Below, one piece after another: positions 23,652 through 23,969 of a DNA stretch of 23,969 bases (position 1 is its first letter; each line of letters starts with the position of its first letter). The notes beneath the pieces are model-generated. The model was given only the letters and a program-made list of their open reading frames with translations, was not told the origin of the DNA and searched no databases. The position numbers and the translations under genes are program-made. Origin of the DNA: Phycisphaerae bacterium (lineage in GTDB: Bacteria > Planctomycetota > Phycisphaerae > Tepidisphaerales > Tepidisphaeraceae); assembly GCA_014380825.1 (NCBI GenBank), contig JACMJD010000309.1:1-23969 (forward strand), in the 5' to 3' direction.

Positions 23652-23969
23652 ATGAGCGATGATTTGCACAACCGCCTGACCACGGACATGAAAGCCGCCA
23701 TGCGATCAGGCGAAAAGGACCGTTTGAGCGTGATTCGAATGTTGCTCAGCGATGTCAAAAACATCGACCTGGATCCGAAGAAACCGACCGCCGAGCAGGT
23801 GGTCGCCAGTTATGCGAAGAAGCTGCGCAAGAGCTCGGAAGAATATGAGAAGCTCGGCAAACCGGAGGAAGTGAAGAAGCTGAAGTTCGAGATCGAGGTG
23901 GCCGAATCGTATCTGCCGAAGAAAGCGTCTGCGGAAGACACGGGCAAGCTCGTCGACGCGTTTCTCGCC
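23652..23969 (+). CDS. GatB/YqeY-domain protein (3' end beyond the window)
   Basis: The first 106 codons of a protein of the YqeY family, small helical proteins related to the tRNA-binding tail of the GatB subunit of glutamyl-tRNA amidotransferase. Recognisable features are the start LHNRLTTDMKAAMRSGEKDRLSVIRMLLSDVKN, the central YAKKLRKSSEEYEKLGK helix, and FEIEVAESYLPKK. Family members are about 150 residues, so about a third lies outside the window. Their precise role is not established. AGGAGA at 23640-23645 lies six nt before the ATG and fixes the start. It is divergent from rho. Confidence 0.93.
   Translation, partial: MSDDLHNRLTTDMKAAMRSGEKDRLSVIRMLLSDVKNIDLDPKKPTAEQVVASYAKKLRKSSEEYEKLGKPEEVKKLKFEIEVAESYLPKKASAEDTGKLVDAFLA

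Overview
The window looks like chromosomal DNA from a GC-rich planctomycete, most likely class Phycisphaerae (possibly a Tepidisphaerales/Humisphaera-like lineage). This rests on two very large exported proteins ending in paired dockerin-like calcium loops (TYYGDTDLNG...DFDDYS) and a PEP-CTERM tail, on the planctomycete-style uncharacterised secreted and membrane proteins, and on the mix of housekeeping genes. The lineage is inferred. I see no phage, plasmid, CRISPR, rRNA or tRNA feature.

Layout. 1-371: a small broken lipoprotein-like reading frame interrupted by a REP/BIME-type inverted repeat. 372-1253 (+): a soluble Ser/Thr protein kinase. 1292-1375: a perfect paired-hairpin inverted repeat between convergent genes. 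4009-1391 (-): moaA then xseA. 4195-5970 (+): a secreted protein of unknown function with a textbook intrinsic terminator. 6087-6653 (+): a small membrane protein. 10709-6623 (-): a tight four-gene unit of membrane protein, bactofilin-like protein, adenine deaminase and guanine deaminase. 10807-11907 (+): an M24 peptidase. 13404-11914 (-): an aldo/keto reductase and a stand-alone LigD-type phosphoesterase-domain protein. 13464-14969 (+): a GT-C-like polytopic membrane protein that overlaps, tail to tail, an SGNH-hydrolase lipoprotein (15517-14837, -). 15539-15718 (+): only the first 59 codons of an NCS2 purine permease. 23401-15724 (-): rho followed after 13 nt by two tandem giant PEP-CTERM/dockerin proteins. 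23652-end (+): the start of a GatB/YqeY protein.

How the genes fit together. The two deaminases turn adenine into hypoxanthine and guanine into xanthine, and the broken purine permease is a relic of the same salvage theme. MoaA starts molybdopterin synthesis, which a xanthine-oxidising enzyme would need, though none is in the window. XseA acts in DNA repair. The PEP-CTERM proteins are predicted to be exported and anchored or processed by an exosortase encoded elsewhere.

The most notable signals are: (1) a recurring -10-like box (TAGAAT/TAGAGT/TATCAT) 6-9 nt before start codons with no Shine-Dalgarno, which suggests many leaderless mRNAs; (2) GTAG-flanked REP-like hairpins arranged as inverted pairs; (3) a Rho that lacks the N-terminal domain and the RNP1 aromatics and is linked to a giant surface protein; and (4) a structured rho/yqeY intergenic region with no assigned function.
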